DNA from: Verrucomicrobiia bacterium
GTDB lineage: Bacteria > Verrucomicrobiota > Verrucomicrobiia > Limisphaerales > Palsa-1400
Direction of reading: 5' to 3'
DNA: 6,842 bases
NCBI GenBank assembly: GCA_025934545.1
Contig: JAICXV010000124.1
Coordinates: 1 to 6,842, forward strand
Shown: positions 1 through 6,510 of the stretch, in pieces
Numbering within the stretch: the first letter of the stretch is position 1
How the letters are laid out: each line of letters begins with the position of its first letter
Notes under the pieces: model-generated
What the model was told of the DNA's origin: nothing
Seen by the model: only the letters and a program-made list of their open reading frames with translations
Databases searched by the model: none
Position numbers and translations under genes: made by a program

Positions 1-1085
1 AACATAACGCGCTCGAAGGCATCGGCTCGGGCGCCTACGATTTTCTGACCAAGCCGGTTCAACTCGACGAACTCAAGGTCATCCTCAAACGGGCCTATCA
101 CGTAGCCGGCCTTGAACGCGAATATCGCGCACTGAAGCAGCAAGTCACTGCCGACGCTTTCGAAGGGATGTTAGGGAGCAGTCCATCGATGCAGACGGTT
201 TTCAATTCGATTCGCAAAGTGGCCACTTCCGACGCGCCCGTTTTGATCCTCGGCGAAAGCGGCACCGGCAAGGAAATGGCCGCGCTCGCCATCCATCGCC
301 GCAGCGCGCGTAAAGACGGCCCGTTTATTGCCATCAATTGCGGTGCGATTCCCGAAACACTTCTGGAAAGCGAACTGTTCGGCCACGAGAAAGGCTCGTT
401 CACCGGCGCGCACATGCAGCGCAAAGGCCGCATCGAATCCGCTGCCGGCGGCACGCTTTTCCTCGACGAAATCGGCGAGCTCCCGACTCTGCTTCAGGTC
501 AAACTGCTGCGCTATTTGCAGGAGCAAACCATCGAACGCATTGGCGGACGCCAGGAAATCCACGTCGATGCCCGCGTTGTTGCCGCCACCAATTCCGATC
601 TGGCCAAAGGCATTAGCGATGCAACCTTTCGCGAAGACCTTTACTATCGCCTCGCCGTCGTAGTCATCAAACTTCCCGCATTGCGCGAACGCGAAAACGA
701 TACGCTCCTACTGGCCCAGAACTTTCTGCGTCGCTTCGCCCAGGAGACAAAAAAAGACGGCTTGACGTTCGATGCCGAAGCCAAGCGCGCAATCAGCCGC
801 CATGCCTGGCCGGGCAACGTTCGTGAATTGGAAAATCGTGTCAAACGCGCCGTCATCATGGCGGAAGGCAAACGCCTCACTGCGCCAGACCTCGAATTGA
901 CCGACGTCGGCTCAACCGCCTCGGCGTCGAATCTCAAAGAAGCGCGTGAATCGCTTGAACGCGATTTGATCCAAAAAACGTTGCGCAAACACAATGGAAA
1001 AATCGCCCCGGCCGCTGCCGAACTTGGCGTGAGCAGGCCGACACTTTACGAAATGATCGAGAAGCTCGGGCTGAAAAGGGATTGA
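1..1085 (+). CDS. Sigma-54-dependent NtrC-family response regulator, PrsR-like (PEP-CTERM-box type), 5' end missing
   Basis: The frame is open from the window edge (first full codon at 3), giving 360 visible residues; the ATG at 168 is internal. Residues 1-35 are the end of a receiver domain, with GAYDFLTKP carrying the conserved lysine; the phospho-acceptor Asp lies outside the window. An AAA+ sigma-54 activator domain follows: Walker A GESGTGKE at 84-91, sigma-54 contact loop GSFTGA at 131-136 (commonly GAFTGA), Walker B TLFLDE at 151-156, the FREDLYYRL region at 209-217 and WPGNVRELEN at 269-278. The C-terminus (about 331-355) is a Fis-type helix-turn-helix, ending SRPTLYEMIEKLGL. Such proteins use ATP to remodel RNA polymerase-sigma-54 at -24/-12 promoters after phosphorylation by a sensor kinase. 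The linker and the region around LRRFAQE resemble PEP-CTERM-system regulators, which act on exopolysaccharide and PEP-CTERM protein genes. The activator class is certain; the PrsR subtype is my inference. Confidence 0.93.
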   Translation, partial: HNALEGIGSGAYDFLTKPVQLDELKVILKRAYHVAGLEREYRALKQQVTADAFEGMLGSSPSMQTVFNSIRKVATSDAPVLILGESGTGKEMAALAIHRRSARKDGPFIAINCGAIPETLLESELFGHEKGSFTGAHMQRKGRIESAAGGTLFLDEIGELPTLLQVKLLRYLQEQTIERIGGRQEIHVDARVVAATNSDLAKGISDATFREDLYYRLAVVVIKLPALRERENDTLLLAQNFLRRFAQETKKDGLTFDAEAKRAISRHAWPGNVRELENRVKRAVIMAEGKRLTAPDLELTDVGSTASASNLKEARESLERDLIQKTLRKHNGKIAPAAAELGVSRPTLYEMIEKLGLKRD

Positions 1086-1144
1086 GGAACAAAGTGGCGT
1101 TGCCTAGCCTCATATCGAGTAGAGACGACGTTGGACGACAATCG

Positions 1145-1354
1145 ATGCCAAAAACCAAAAGGCGCAGACGCCGAAACGAAAACGCCGACCCTGCGGCTTT
1201 GCCGAAAAGGAGCCACGACCTTTATTATCTTTTCCCGGGTATGGCGCACGGCGCGCGCCGCCGGTTCGTTCGCAATCTCGTGTGGTCGCTCGTCGTCGGC
1301 GTTTTTGTGGCAGTCGTGCTCGCTGCTATTCTTTACTTCTGCTATATGCCTTGA
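1145..1354 (+). CDS. Small basic single-pass membrane protein, unknown function
   Basis: A 69-residue protein from the ATG at 1145. The frame opens earlier, at a TTG (1082) overlapping the regulator stop, but that start would add 21 residues of no recognisable type. It has a strongly basic N-terminus (KTKRRRRR at 3-10), a linker with the stretch DLYYLFPGM at 25-33, basic residues at 38-43, and one strong transmembrane helix at about 44-66, ending CYMP. The charge pattern suggests a cytoplasmic N-terminus. It stops three bases before the ABC ATPase GTG, so the two are probably co-transcribed and may be translationally coupled. No clear Shine-Dalgarno precedes it. I do not recognise the family. 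It may be a membrane partner of the ATPase, but no sequence feature proves this. Reality is supported by the tight packing and by a clean hydrophobic segment in this frame. Confidence 0.6.
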   Translation: MPKTKRRRRRNENADPAALPKRSHDLYYLFPGMAHGARRRFVRNLVWSLVVGVFVAVVLAAILYFCYMP

Positions 1355-1357
1355 GCT

Positions 1358-2161
1358 GTGGTGACGCCGATCCTGAAACTTTCCGACGTCAGCATCCATC
1401 GCGGACGTACCGTCATTCTTCGCCACATCCACTGGCAAGTTGAACGACGGCAACATTGGGCTATTCTCGGCGCAAATGGTTCCGGCAAAACATCGTTGCT
1501 CAGCGCGCTCACCGGATATCTGACGCCCAGCGCGGGGACGATCCAATTATTCAATGAGACTTATGGCGAAACTGATTGGCGCGAACTGCGCAAACGCGTT
1601 GGCCTCGTCAGTGCGTCAATTCGCCAACTGATTCACGAAGACGACACCGCGCTCGAAGTTGTCGTCAGCGGCAAGGATGCAACGATCGGTTTTTGGCACG
1701 AACCAAAACCGCAGGAAAAACGGAAGGGTCGTGCGCTCCTGCGCCAGATCGAATGTGAAGAAATTGCGGACCGCCCATGGTCGGTGTTGTCCCAGGGTGA
1801 AAGACAACGCGTCTTGATCGGCCGCGCCTTGATGGCTAATCCCGCATTGCTGATCCTGGACGAACCATGTGCCGGACTCGACCCTCTCGCGCGGGAACGG
1901 TTTTTGAGTTTCGTGCAACGATTGGCTTCGAGCCCAAAATCCCCAACGCTCGTTTTCGTTACTCATCACGTCGAAGAAATCATGCCAGCGCTGTCGCACG
2001 TGCTCATGCTCAAACAAGGGCGCGTCTTCTGTGCTGGCCGAAAACGCGATGTGATGACGTCGGCAAACTTCACTGATTTATTCAATGAGCGCATTCGCGT
2101 CGTCCGTCACGGCCCTCGCTACGAACTGCAACTCAGCCAGCGCAGCCGCAAAGTCATCTAA
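1358..2161 (+). CDS. ABC transporter ATP-binding protein, ModF/YlmA-like (COG1119 type)
   Basis: A 267-residue single-domain ABC ATPase. Visible motifs are Walker A GANGSGKT at 38-45, signature LSQGERQRV at 144-152, Walker B LLILDEP at 164-170, D-loop GLD at 173-175 and the switch histidine in THH at 202-204. The segment RVGLVSASIRQ (80-90) stands where the Q-loop is expected, as in the ModF/YlmA group, and LEVVVSG follows at 99-105. The family binds and hydrolyses ATP in the cytoplasm; its members are named after molybdate transport but usually lack a linked permease and their substrates are mostly unknown. None of the neighbours here is a classic permease or binding protein. Start: two adjacent GTG codons (1358, 1361) are both possible and neither has a strong ribosome binding site. 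The gene begins three bases after the small membrane protein, which suggests co-expression. Fold and ATPase role are secure; substrate is not. Confidence 0.92.
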   Translation: MVTPILKLSDVSIHRGRTVILRHIHWQVERRQHWAILGANGSGKTSLLSALTGYLTPSAGTIQLFNETYGETDWRELRKRVGLVSASIRQLIHEDDTALEVVVSGKDATIGFWHEPKPQEKRKGRALLRQIECEEIADRPWSVLSQGERQRVLIGRALMANPALLILDEPCAGLDPLARERFLSFVQRLASSPKSPTLVFVTHHVEEIMPALSHVLMLKQGRVFCAGRKRDVMTSANFTDLFNERIRVVRHGPRYELQLSQRSRKVI

Positions 2162-2222
2162 GCTTGCTCCACGGTTGCTGCCGCATAAAATCACCATGGT
2201 GTTACTTTAAAATTTAGATCCT

Positions 2223-3227
2223 GTGCCAGGCGCGCGAAAAAACTTTCCACGGCTAACACCTCCGCAAGTTCTTCAAACTTTGAAGAGCTTTCTTTTCGTT
2301 TTCGCCGCGCTCTGGGCCGCGCTGCCAGCCAGAGCCTGCGACATTTGCGCGATTTACGATGCTTCCGACGCTCAGGGTCAACTTGGCCATGCTTTAATCG
2401 GGGGTGTCGCCGAGCAATACACCCATTTCGGCACCTTACAGCAAGATAGCCAGCACGTCTCAAGCCACGGCGAATTCATCGACAGCTCGGTGTCGCAGGT
2501 TTTTGCGTTGTACAATTTCAACAAACGCTTCGGCCTGCAATTGAATCTGCCGGTCATTTATCGTGAGTGGGGTGCGATGGGCGGTTCGTCCTCTAACACC
2601 GTCAAGCTGCCGATGCGTATGCGCGATGCCGGCATTGGCGACATCTCGCTCGTTGGCAACTACACCGCCTATCGCAAGTTCAACGAGAAATTCCAATTCA
2701 ACTGGTCGCTACTTGGCGGAGTAAAATTCCCGACCGGAAATTCTTCGAACCTCAAATTGAGCGACGAAAATTTGCCCGATGGCGTCGGCGGTCACGACCT
2801 CGCACTCGGGTCAGGTTCTTACGACGGCATTGTTGGCAGCTCTGTATTTGGCCGGTGGAACCGTTGGTTTGCCAACGCGAGTTTGCAATATTCAATCCGC
2901 TCGCGAGGTGATTTCGGCCATCGCTACGCCAATGATCTGACGTGGAGCGGCGGCCCCGGCTATTACGCAGTCCTGAACGACAATTACACGCTCTCTGTGC
3001 AAGGCGTTGTTGCGGGCGAGACAAAAGGAAAAGACACGTTCTTCGGAGTTCCCGACGAGGATTCCGCCGAAACACTGGTCTATGTCGGCCCGCAGGTAAA
3101 CTTCACCTGGGGCAACAGATTGAATGTGTTGCTTGCAGCCGATCTGCCGATCTCCCGCGAAAACACTGGCGAACAAGTCATGCCCGACTATCGCATCCGC
3201 ACCGCCATCAGTTGGAAATTCTGGTAA
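2223..3227 (+). CDS. Exported outer membrane beta-barrel-like protein (MetA/transporter-like), unknown substrate
   Basis: 334 residues from the GTG at 2223. A hydrophobic export signal covers about residues 21-36 (KSFLFVFAALWAALPA), with likely cleavage after ARA at 38, leaving a mature N-terminus CDIC (39-42). A TTG at 2280 would give a more compact 19-residue signal peptide and a 315-residue protein, and is a real alternative; neither start has a clear Shine-Dalgarno. The mature part is rich in alternating, aromatic, Gly/Asn/Ser segments typical of beta strands (for example FGLQLNLPVIYREW, FQFNWSLLGGVKFPTG, YTLSVQGVVAGETKG) and ends in an aromatic residue (WKFW), as Omp85/BAM clients do. 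This resembles the loosely defined MetA-pathway phenol-degradation/transporter outer membrane family, but I infer no substrate. The CxxC lacks the following His of a c-type haem site and the -3 to -1 residues fit a lipobox poorly. The gene converges on the minus-strand pair with a 21-bp gap. Confidence 0.82.
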   Translation: MPGARKNFPRLTPPQVLQTLKSFLFVFAALWAALPARACDICAIYDASDAQGQLGHALIGGVAEQYTHFGTLQQDSQHVSSHGEFIDSSVSQVFALYNFNKRFGLQLNLPVIYREWGAMGGSSSNTVKLPMRMRDAGIGDISLVGNYTAYRKFNEKFQFNWSLLGGVKFPTGNSSNLKLSDENLPDGVGGHDLALGSGSYDGIVGSSVFGRWNRWFANASLQYSIRSRGDFGHRYANDLTWSGGPGYYAVLNDNYTLSVQGVVAGETKGKDTFFGVPDEDSAETLVYVGPQVNFTWGNRLNVLLAADLPISRENTGEQVMPDYRIRTAISWKFW

Positions 3228-3248
3228 TCCTCAACACTTCGCAACCAA

Positions 3249-3482
3249 TTACCTCTGCCATTTCATTAAAAACCAAATTGCCGCGAGAATCCCGATCGCC
3301 GTCAAACTCATATAAAGCGGCGATCCGATGAAATAAGAAATGGCGATCAGACCGACGCCGCCGAGCATTGGGATAAATGCGCTTTGTTTCTTGCCGTAGA
3401 TAAGGAAACCCATACCGATCGTTCCCCAAATCAGTGAGGCAAACAGCGTCCCCGCGCTAAAATTGAATCCGCTTAAATCCAT
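3249..3482 (-). CDS. Small multi-pass membrane protein, unknown function
   Basis: 77 residues, mostly hydrophobic, with probably three transmembrane segments at about 11-29, 36-52 and 55-73, separated by a short basic loop YGKKQ (29-33) and a GSP turn (53-55). The tail KWQR is basic, as is usual for a cytoplasmic end. The ATG follows the stop codon of the ferritin-like gene by a single base, so translation by re-initiation or coupling is very likely and the two products are probably needed together. Similar proteins of this length occur in Verrucomicrobia and are sometimes labelled 'amino acid transport protein'; nothing in the sequence supports a transport role and I would not adopt that name. 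It could anchor or assist its upstream partner. Being a real gene is well supported by the operon junction and clean membrane topology. Confidence 0.78.
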   Translation of the reverse strand: MDLSGFNFSAGTLFASLIWGTIGMGFLIYGKKQSAFIPMLGGVGLIAISYFIGSPLYMSLTAIGILAAIWFLMKWQR

Positions 3483-3483
3483 T

Positions 3484-4917
3484 TTAAGCCGAGCCCGAGA
3501 TGTTCTTCAGGTCAGCTCTCACCTGCTCGTAGCTCGTATTATATGACAACACCGCCGGATCCGGTTGGGTTCCAGCTTTCTCGCAAGCCTGTAAGTAGCA
3601 ATTTCGCCACCAGTTGCGATGTTGCGTAAGTCCTTGATCCCGCCATTCACGCCAGCCCATCAACACTTTCGACCAGCATTTATCGCCGTATTCGACCCCT
3701 TGCGAAGCATTTTTGAATTCCTTCAAATACCAATCGCGGCCGATTCGCGCATGCAACACTTCGTCTGCCCAATCGTAGTCCTGGAACAAACCCGAAAGCG
3801 CGCAATGCGACTTGAGCCCAACCTCCCATTCATAACGCTTGCCGTTTTTCGGCATCAACCCTTGCTCGATAAAATACAAAACGCCATGCCGTTCCATCGG
3901 CGTCAGTTGCGTGTTCAGGCCGAGCGACCACGTAAAATTCACCATGACATTCTTCGGCCAATCGACGCCGAGCTTTTCAAAACCGACCTCGCCCATCATC
4001 GCATGCCGCGCTTCATCCCAAAGTTGCCGCGTCATATCGCGATAATACGTCCACGGCTTGCCCGGCGTTTCCATAATGATACTGGCCATCATTTCCGGCA
4101 CATCGATCTCGCGCAGCCGTTTGTAAAACATCATCAGCACTTTCGCGTCGGCCGGCATCTTCTCATCATAAAGAAACACCTCTGCGTTCACCCCCATATT
4201 ATATGGATCCGGAAATCGCACATCGCGCTTTGGCACCTTGTCATAAACGAACCGTTCCGCCGAATAGTGCCTCACCGGTGTCCTCGTCGCGCCCGACGCG
4301 CCATTAACCTGCCGCGCGCCGCTCAACCCACCCGCCGTACGCAAGCAATCATTCAACAACTCCACCCACGCGACCGACGGCTTGCTCGTCGGCGCCTTCA
4401 ATAGCGCCAACATTGCTTGCGTGCCGAACGTCGCCATGTCTTCCAATTCCAGTAGCGCAAACCGGCAAAGCCGCACTGACGGAGCGTCTGCCAGTGGATT
4501 TGTATCTTGCATGTGCTTCTTCAGCCCGACCATCAAAGCCGGCACGGCCACGATATAAATTCCGTAAACCAATTCGATCGTTGTCGGCGCGGACCGGATT
4601 TCGTCAAAGAAAATTTCCAGACTTCCATCCGGCACCACTTCCAAACCCAGGGGTGGCTCGCGCATTTCGCCGACGCGCTGACGCAAAGCTGTCGCATGCT
4701 CCGCGCAGTAATGTGCGTGCAAACTGAAACCCATTTTCAATTCATAAATCGGCTCCGCTGTCAGGCGTGCGAGAAAAATCTCGTGCAGCCGCTTGAACGC
4801 GTAGTGATAACGTTTGAGCCGCGCTACACAATCATCAATCGACAGGCCCGGCCCCATCGCGCGTTCCATCGAGCACAGCCCGGCCAATCGCGGCAACTTG
4901 CCAAAGTTGGTGTTCAT
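3484..4917 (-). CDS. Ferritin-like di-iron protein, DUF455-like C-terminal domain, uncharacterised
   Basis: 477 residues with no signal peptide, so probably cytoplasmic. The C-terminal half shows a ferritin-like ligand pattern: a helix with E270/E275, DEARH at 301-305 (E302, H305), a helix with E351, and DEVLH at 385-389 (E386, H389). Together these give the four carboxylates and two histidines of a di-iron centre. YRDMTRQLWDEARH and DEVLHARIGRDW resemble the equivalent segments of DUF455 ferritin-like proteins. The N-terminal half (1-200) is also mostly helical and has a second metal-like cluster at 59-74 (E59, H67, H69, E73, H74) followed by LRQRVGEMREPPLG, so it may be a second or degenerate helical bundle. 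Relatives in this fold are oxidases, oxygenases and hydroxylases, but no substrate can be named. The ATG has a good Shine-Dalgarno, GGAGG, ten bases upstream. It leads a two-gene operon with the small membrane protein. The gene is certain, the fold likely, the reaction unknown. Confidence 0.82.
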   Translation of the reverse strand: MNTNFGKLPRLAGLCSMERAMGPGLSIDDCVARLKRYHYAFKRLHEIFLARLTAEPIYELKMGFSLHAHYCAEHATALRQRVGEMREPPLGLEVVPDGSLEIFFDEIRSAPTTIELVYGIYIVAVPALMVGLKKHMQDTNPLADAPSVRLCRFALLELEDMATFGTQAMLALLKAPTSKPSVAWVELLNDCLRTAGGLSGARQVNGASGATRTPVRHYSAERFVYDKVPKRDVRFPDPYNMGVNAEVFLYDEKMPADAKVLMMFYKRLREIDVPEMMASIIMETPGKPWTYYRDMTRQLWDEARHAMMGEVGFEKLGVDWPKNVMVNFTWSLGLNTQLTPMERHGVLYFIEQGLMPKNGKRYEWEVGLKSHCALSGLFQDYDWADEVLHARIGRDWYLKEFKNASQGVEYGDKCWSKVLMGWREWRDQGLTQHRNWWRNCYLQACEKAGTQPDPAVLSYNTSYEQVRADLKNISGSA

Positions 4918-4927
4918 ACGTCGGTTG

Positions 4928-4932
4928 CCTCC
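4928..4932 (-). promoter_or_regulatory. Shine-Dalgarno site of the ferritin-like gene
   Basis: On the minus strand GGAGG lies ten bases before the ATG at 4917. It is the only strong, well-placed ribosome binding site at a gene start in this window, and it fixes the start of the ferritin-like protein. Confidence 0.7.
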
Positions 4933-4973
4933 AAGCTAGCAAAGGCTTTCTGTTTTTCTAAGCCTAAATCCGC

Positions 4974-5088
4974 CGTAACGCAGATTGTCAATCTGCTGTA
5001 TCGCCGAATGGAATTCGGCAAGGTCAGGTATGGTTAGCGTTCGCGCATTGCCAATTGGCGCCACGGCAGAGTATCACTCTGCGTTACG
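4974..5088. repeat. 115-bp palindromic element with 11-bp terminal inverted repeats and three 17-nt hairpins
   Basis: The ends are perfect inverted repeats, CGTAACGCAGA at 4974-4984 and TCTGCGTTACG at 5078-5088. Inside are GCAGATTGTCAATCTGC (4980-4996), GCCGAATGGAATTCGGC (5003-5019) and GCAGAGTATCACTCTGC (5066-5082), each exactly 17 nt and starting and ending with GC. The first is an 8-bp stem with a 1-nt centre; the others are 7-bp stems with 3-nt centres. The perfect palindrome GCCAATTGGC lies at 5050-5059. The first and third hairpins share the frame GCAGA-N7-TCTGC and lie at the two ends. There is no coding content and no obvious target-site duplication. It fills most of the divergent spacer and ends eight bases before the DUF2007-like ATG. 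It looks like a non-autonomous REP/MITE-type repeat; that it recurs elsewhere in the genome is inference. Confidence 0.72.
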
Positions 5089-5096
5089 ACGTCGCG

Positions 5097-5303
5097 ATGA
5101 AACTTTTTTATACAGGCCCGCTGGCGAACGCCGAGTTGCTGGTCGTCATGCTGGAAAAGCACGGCATCGTTGCGACGCAGGAATTCGTTGACCCGGACGG
5201 CGACGAATTCGACCTCAATCGCCTCACCAAAGTTCTCGTCCCCGAACCCGACTACGACCGCGCCCATCGGCTCTTCTACACCGAAAAGGAAGGGGAGCTA
5301 TGA
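5097..5303 (+). CDS. DUF2007-like small protein (putative signal-transducing protein)
   Basis: 68 residues from the ATG at 5097. The frame stays open upstream to a TTG at 5055, but that would translate part of the palindromic element, so the ATG is preferred. Layout: an opening strand MKLFYTG, a helix NAELLVVMLEKHGI (11-24) beginning with the Asn-Ala-Glu motif, a middle strand with an acidic loop (DPDGDEFD, 32-39), and the ending KVLVPEPDYDRAHRLF (45-60). The short alpha/beta plan and the VPEPDYDRA ending are typical of DUF2007, whose members are about 65-80 residues, soluble, and of unproved function despite the name 'putative signal transducing protein'. It lies 56 bp upstream of prfB on the same strand and could share its transcript. 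No Shine-Dalgarno is visible; its leader is largely supplied by the repeat. Confidence 0.78.
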   Translation: MKLFYTGPLANAELLVVMLEKHGIVATQEFVDPDGDEFDLNRLTKVLVPEPDYDRAHRLFYTEKEGEL

Positions 5304-5359
5304 TCGCAATCACGCATTTTGAATTTTGAATTCTGATATTGTTCAGTTAGCTTGCCGCT

Positions 5360-6506
5360 ATGTTCGAAAACATCAAAGCGCAGACCACGGCCGCCGGCGA
5401 AAAACTCGCCCATTTGCGGAGGTTTCTTTGAGGTCCCCAGCGTGCAAAAACGACTGGGCGAGCTCGATGCTTTGATGGCCCAGGATACTTTCTGGAACAA
5501 TCGCGAAAAAGCACAGGCGATGATCGATGAGGCCAACGGCCTTCGCAAAAAAATCGATCCTCTCATTAAAGCGGAACGTCAGCTCGACGATTTCAAGGTC
5601 ATGACGGAGCTCGCCGAAGCCGAGCCCGAACCCGAACAGCTCAAACATCAGACGCAAATGGACCGCGAGATGACGGGGTTCATCAAAGAACTCGATAAGC
5701 TCGAGCTGAAGGTTTTCCTCAATGGCCCCCACGACAAAAACAATTGCATCTTGAGCATCAATGCTGGTGCCGGCGGCACGGAGGCGTGCGATTGGGCGGA
5801 TATTCTCTTGCGCATGTATCAACGCTGGTGCGAATTGCGCGGCTGGAAAACTGAAGTGACCGATCTGCTCCAGGGTGAAACCGCCGGCGTGAAAAGCGCG
5901 ACGATGCTCGTCGAAGGCGAATTCGCTTACGGCTTTTGCAAAGCCGAACGTGGCGTGCACCGACTCGTTCGCATTTCGCCGTTTGATGCGAACAAACGTC
6001 GTCACACCAGTTTTGCGAGCGTCGATTGCATTGCCGAAATCGAAGAGACCAGTTCCGAAATTGTCATCCCGCCGGTCGAATTGCAGGTCGACACTTATCG
6101 TTCGGGCGGCAAAGGTGGCCAGAACGTCAACAAAGTCGAGACCGCCGTCCGCATCACGCACTTGCCCACCGGCATCGTCGCTGCATCGCAAACCCAACGT
6201 TCGCAACATCAAAACCGCGCCACCGCCATGCGCATGTTGATTTCAAAATTGTACGCCAAACGTCTCGACGAACAAAAAGCGGACATGGAACGGTTCTACG
6301 GCGAAAAAGGCGCGATCGGTTGGGGACATCAGATTCGCACTTATGTATTCCAACCGTATCGCATGGTCAAAGATTTGCGGACGGGCGTCCAAACCGCCAA
6401 CGTGCAGGGTGTGATTGATGGCGAACTCGACCCGTTCGTTGATGCGTGGCTTCGCGCCGGTTGTCCAACGAAACGCATGGCTGGAGTGAAGGATGAAGAA
6501 GAATAG
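5360..6506 (+). CDS. prfB: Peptide chain release factor 2 (RF2), expressed by +1 programmed frameshift
   Basis: RF2 recognises UGA and UAA stop codons in the ribosomal A site and triggers release of the finished protein. Translation starts at the ATG at 5360, reads 23 codons (beginning MFENIKAQ, ending LRRFL) and meets an in-frame UGA at 5429-5431. A +1 shift that skips base 5429 continues in the frame from 5430 to the TAG at 6504-6506, giving 381 residues, close to the usual RF2 length. The stop-recognition tripeptide SPF is at 206-208 (SPF marks RF2, PxT marks RF1) and the catalytic GGQ at 252-254, within [14 protein letters not shown]. Other family landmarks are [25 protein letters not shown] and the end IKDLRTGV-like [22 protein letters not shown] start at TTG 5352 in the downstream frame would give an unrelated N-terminus and is wrong. 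The UGA makes expression self-limiting: plentiful RF2 terminates, scarce RF2 allows the shift. Confidence 0.97.
5418..5431 (+). promoter_or_regulatory. prfB programmed +1 frameshift (recoding) site
   Basis: The site reads GGAGG (5418-5422), TTT, then CTT TGA (5426-5431). An internal Shine-Dalgarno-like GGAGG three bases before CUU-UGA has the same spacing as the E. coli prfB site. Peptidyl-tRNA slips from CUU to UUU, and reading resumes at GAG (5430). The base after UGA is G. The amino acids on both sides of the junction align with RF2, so this is recoding and not a sequencing error. Confidence 0.95.
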
Positions 6507-6510
6507 CATC

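Noticed and set aside
1082..1144. N-terminal extension of the small membrane protein from TTG 1082
   Set aside because: It overlaps the regulator stop codon and the added residues show no conserved character; ATG 1145 begins the basic segment directly.
2192..2201. Perfect palindrome CACCATGGTG between the ABC ATPase and the outer membrane protein as an operator or alternative start
   Set aside because: A single 10-bp palindrome is weak evidence, and the ATG within it meets a stop after four codons.
3619..4404. 261-codon plus-strand open frame inside the ferritin-like gene
   Set aside because: Its translation is Arg/His/Pro-rich with no domain, and the opposite strand has clear motifs and a ribosome binding site.
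4943..4965. AGGCTT/AAGCCT inverted repeat around a T-rich run as a terminator
   Set aside because: It lies upstream of divergent genes, has only 6-bp arms with an 11-nt loop, and the T-run is in the loop and not after the stem.
5317..5340. AT-rich TTTTGAA direct repeats upstream of prfB as a promoter
   Set aside because: No -35/-10 pair with acceptable spacing could be found, so a promoter call is not supported.
5352..5429. TTG start at 5352 as the beginning of prfB
   Set aside because: It gives an N-terminus rich in Arg and Pro, unlike RF2, whereas the ATG at 5360 plus a +1 shift gives the family N-terminus.
5373..6212. 279-codon minus-strand open frame across prfB
   Set aside because: It is antisense to highly conserved RF2 coding sequence, shows no recognisable domain and is explained by codon bias of the real gene.
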